A stretch of DNA of 64,000 bases, taken from assembly GCA_900635465.1 (NCBI GenBank), contig LR134135.1:3472001-3536000 (forward strand), written 5' to 3'. The DNA is from Lelliottia amnigena. Its GTDB lineage: Bacteria; Pseudomonadota; Gammaproteobacteria; Enterobacterales; Enterobacteriaceae. Both the position numbers and the translations under genes were made by a program. Shown piece after piece: positions 63,605 to 64,000 of this stretch. How positions within the stretch are numbered: the first letter of the stretch is position 1; each line of letters begins with the position of its first letter. Under the pieces are notes generated by a model. That model was not told the DNA's origin and did not search any database. It saw only the letters and a program-made list of their open reading frames with translations.

Positions 63605-64000
63605 ATGTTCTCCCATTCTGCTATTGCCAGTCTCAACAATCTTGAGATGATGGTTTACAACTATGCTATCAAAAACCGCGACAAGGTCACGTACATGACC
63701 ATCCGCGAACTGGCGGACGCGGCGGGAGTCTCCACCACCACCGTGCTGCGCTTTTGCCGCAAGCTCAACTGCGAAGGCTATTCTGAATTCCGTGTGCGGT
63801 TTAAATTGTATTTAGAGAATAATGAACCGCAGCAGGCTAATTTCGGTGCCAGTGAAATTATCAGTTTCTTCCGCAGTGTTAATAACGAAGAATTCGATTC
63901 GTTATTAGCGCACGCTGTCGATATTATATTATCGTCAGAGCGTATTATTTTTGTTGGCGCTGGCACCTCTGGTTCGCTGGCAAAATATGGCGCGCGGTTC
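63605..64000 (+). CDS. RpiR/MurR-family regulator (partial, runs off the right edge)
   Basis: The ATG at 63605 opens a frame that stays open to the end, 132 codons. Residues 1-75 form the RpiR helix-turn-helix domain ([28 protein letters not shown], with [11 protein letters not shown]). A SIS sugar-phosphate domain begins near residue 110 ([16 protein letters not shown]). In E. coli bglA follows yqfB, so this could regulate a phospho-sugar gene beyond the edge. The effector is unknown. It is divergent from yqfB. Confidence 0.85.
   Translation, partial: MFSHSAIASLNNLEMMVYNYAIKNRDKVTYMTIRELADAAGVSTTTVLRFCRKLNCEGYSEFRVRFKLYLENNEPQQANFGASEIISFFRSVNNEEFDSLLAHAVDIILSSERIIFVGAGTSGSLAKYGARF

Noticed and set aside
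1..64000. CRISPR arrays, insertion sequences, REP/ERIC elements
   Set aside because: No regularly spaced repeats, transposase frames or known interspersed repeat consensus were found on reading the intergenic regions by eye. Short or degenerate elements could have been missed.

Overview
The window is chromosomal DNA from a member of the Enterobacteriaceae that is close to, but not, Escherichia coli. The order of the core genes is the E. coli order: recC-ppdCBA-ygdB-thyA-lgt-ptsP-rppH-mutH-ygdR-tas-lplT-aas-omrAB-galR-lysA-lysR-ygeA-araE-kduD-kduI-yqeF-yqeG, then tRNA-Gly(CCC)-ygeR(actS)-idi-lysS-prfB-recJ-dsbC-xerD-fldB-ygfX-sdhE-ygfZ-yqfA-yqfB. Protein lengths match E. coli almost residue for residue (ThyA 264, PtsP 748, RppH 176, Aas 719, RecJ 577, RF2 365 after frameshift). 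The extra genes (oligogalacturonide uptake, a second oligogalacturonate lyase, a lone cellobiose-type PTS permease) suggest a plant- or soil-associated relative such as Enterobacter, Lelliottia or a neighbour. The species call is inference.

Layout. 1-15.5 kb is housekeeping: DNA repair, prepilin-like proteins, thymidylate synthase, lipoprotein acyltransferase, PTS-Ntr, RNA pyrophosphohydrolase, MutH, lysophospholipid repair, OmrA/OmrB sRNAs and GalR. A cluster of DnaA boxes lies between rppH and mutH. 15.5-20.9 kb is a beta-glucoside cassette: GNAT enzyme, UxuR-like GntR regulator, GH1 6-phospho-beta-glucosidase, orphan EIIC and a divergent AscG-like LacI regulator. 20.9-23.9 kb is lysA/lysR/ygeA. 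24-40 kb is a pectin-oligomer catabolic region (kdgF, togMNAB, two ogl genes, kduD, kduI, kdgM), interrupted by a FepE-like Wzz gene, a frameshifted OafA-type acyltransferase and araE. At least five good KdgR-type palindromes and a strong CRP site sit in front of these operons. The proteins form one route: KdgM (outer membrane) to TogMNAB (inner membrane) to Ogl, KdgF, KduI and KduD (cytoplasm), feeding 2-keto-3-deoxygluconate metabolism. 40-44.4 kb holds yqeF, a LysR regulator diverging from a PACE efflux pump gene, and yqeG.

44.4-52.0 kb is an accessory island between yqeG and tRNA-Gly(CCC), the place where E. coli carries its ETT2 region. It has two modules. The first is a LeoABC-like pair of bacterial dynamin GTPases whose first member is split by a one-base shift at an A5 tract followed by a rare AGA codon. 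The second is a translationally coupled pair of PAAR-type genes. The downstream gene carries a C-terminal domain that looks like a permuted papain-like hydrolase, and it is followed by three tandem paralogues of a two-helix membrane protein (one intact, two broken). I read the second module as an orphan type VI secretion cargo effector with an amplified immunity array.

52-64 kb returns to housekeeping genes and ends inside an RpiR-family regulator.

Five reading frames are broken by small indels (ppdB, the acyltransferase, the first dynamin, and the second and third immunity paralogues). Three breaks map to mononucleotide runs and read as one extra base, so base-calling error must be excluded before biology is inferred. 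There is no CRISPR array, transposase, integrase or rRNA gene in the window.
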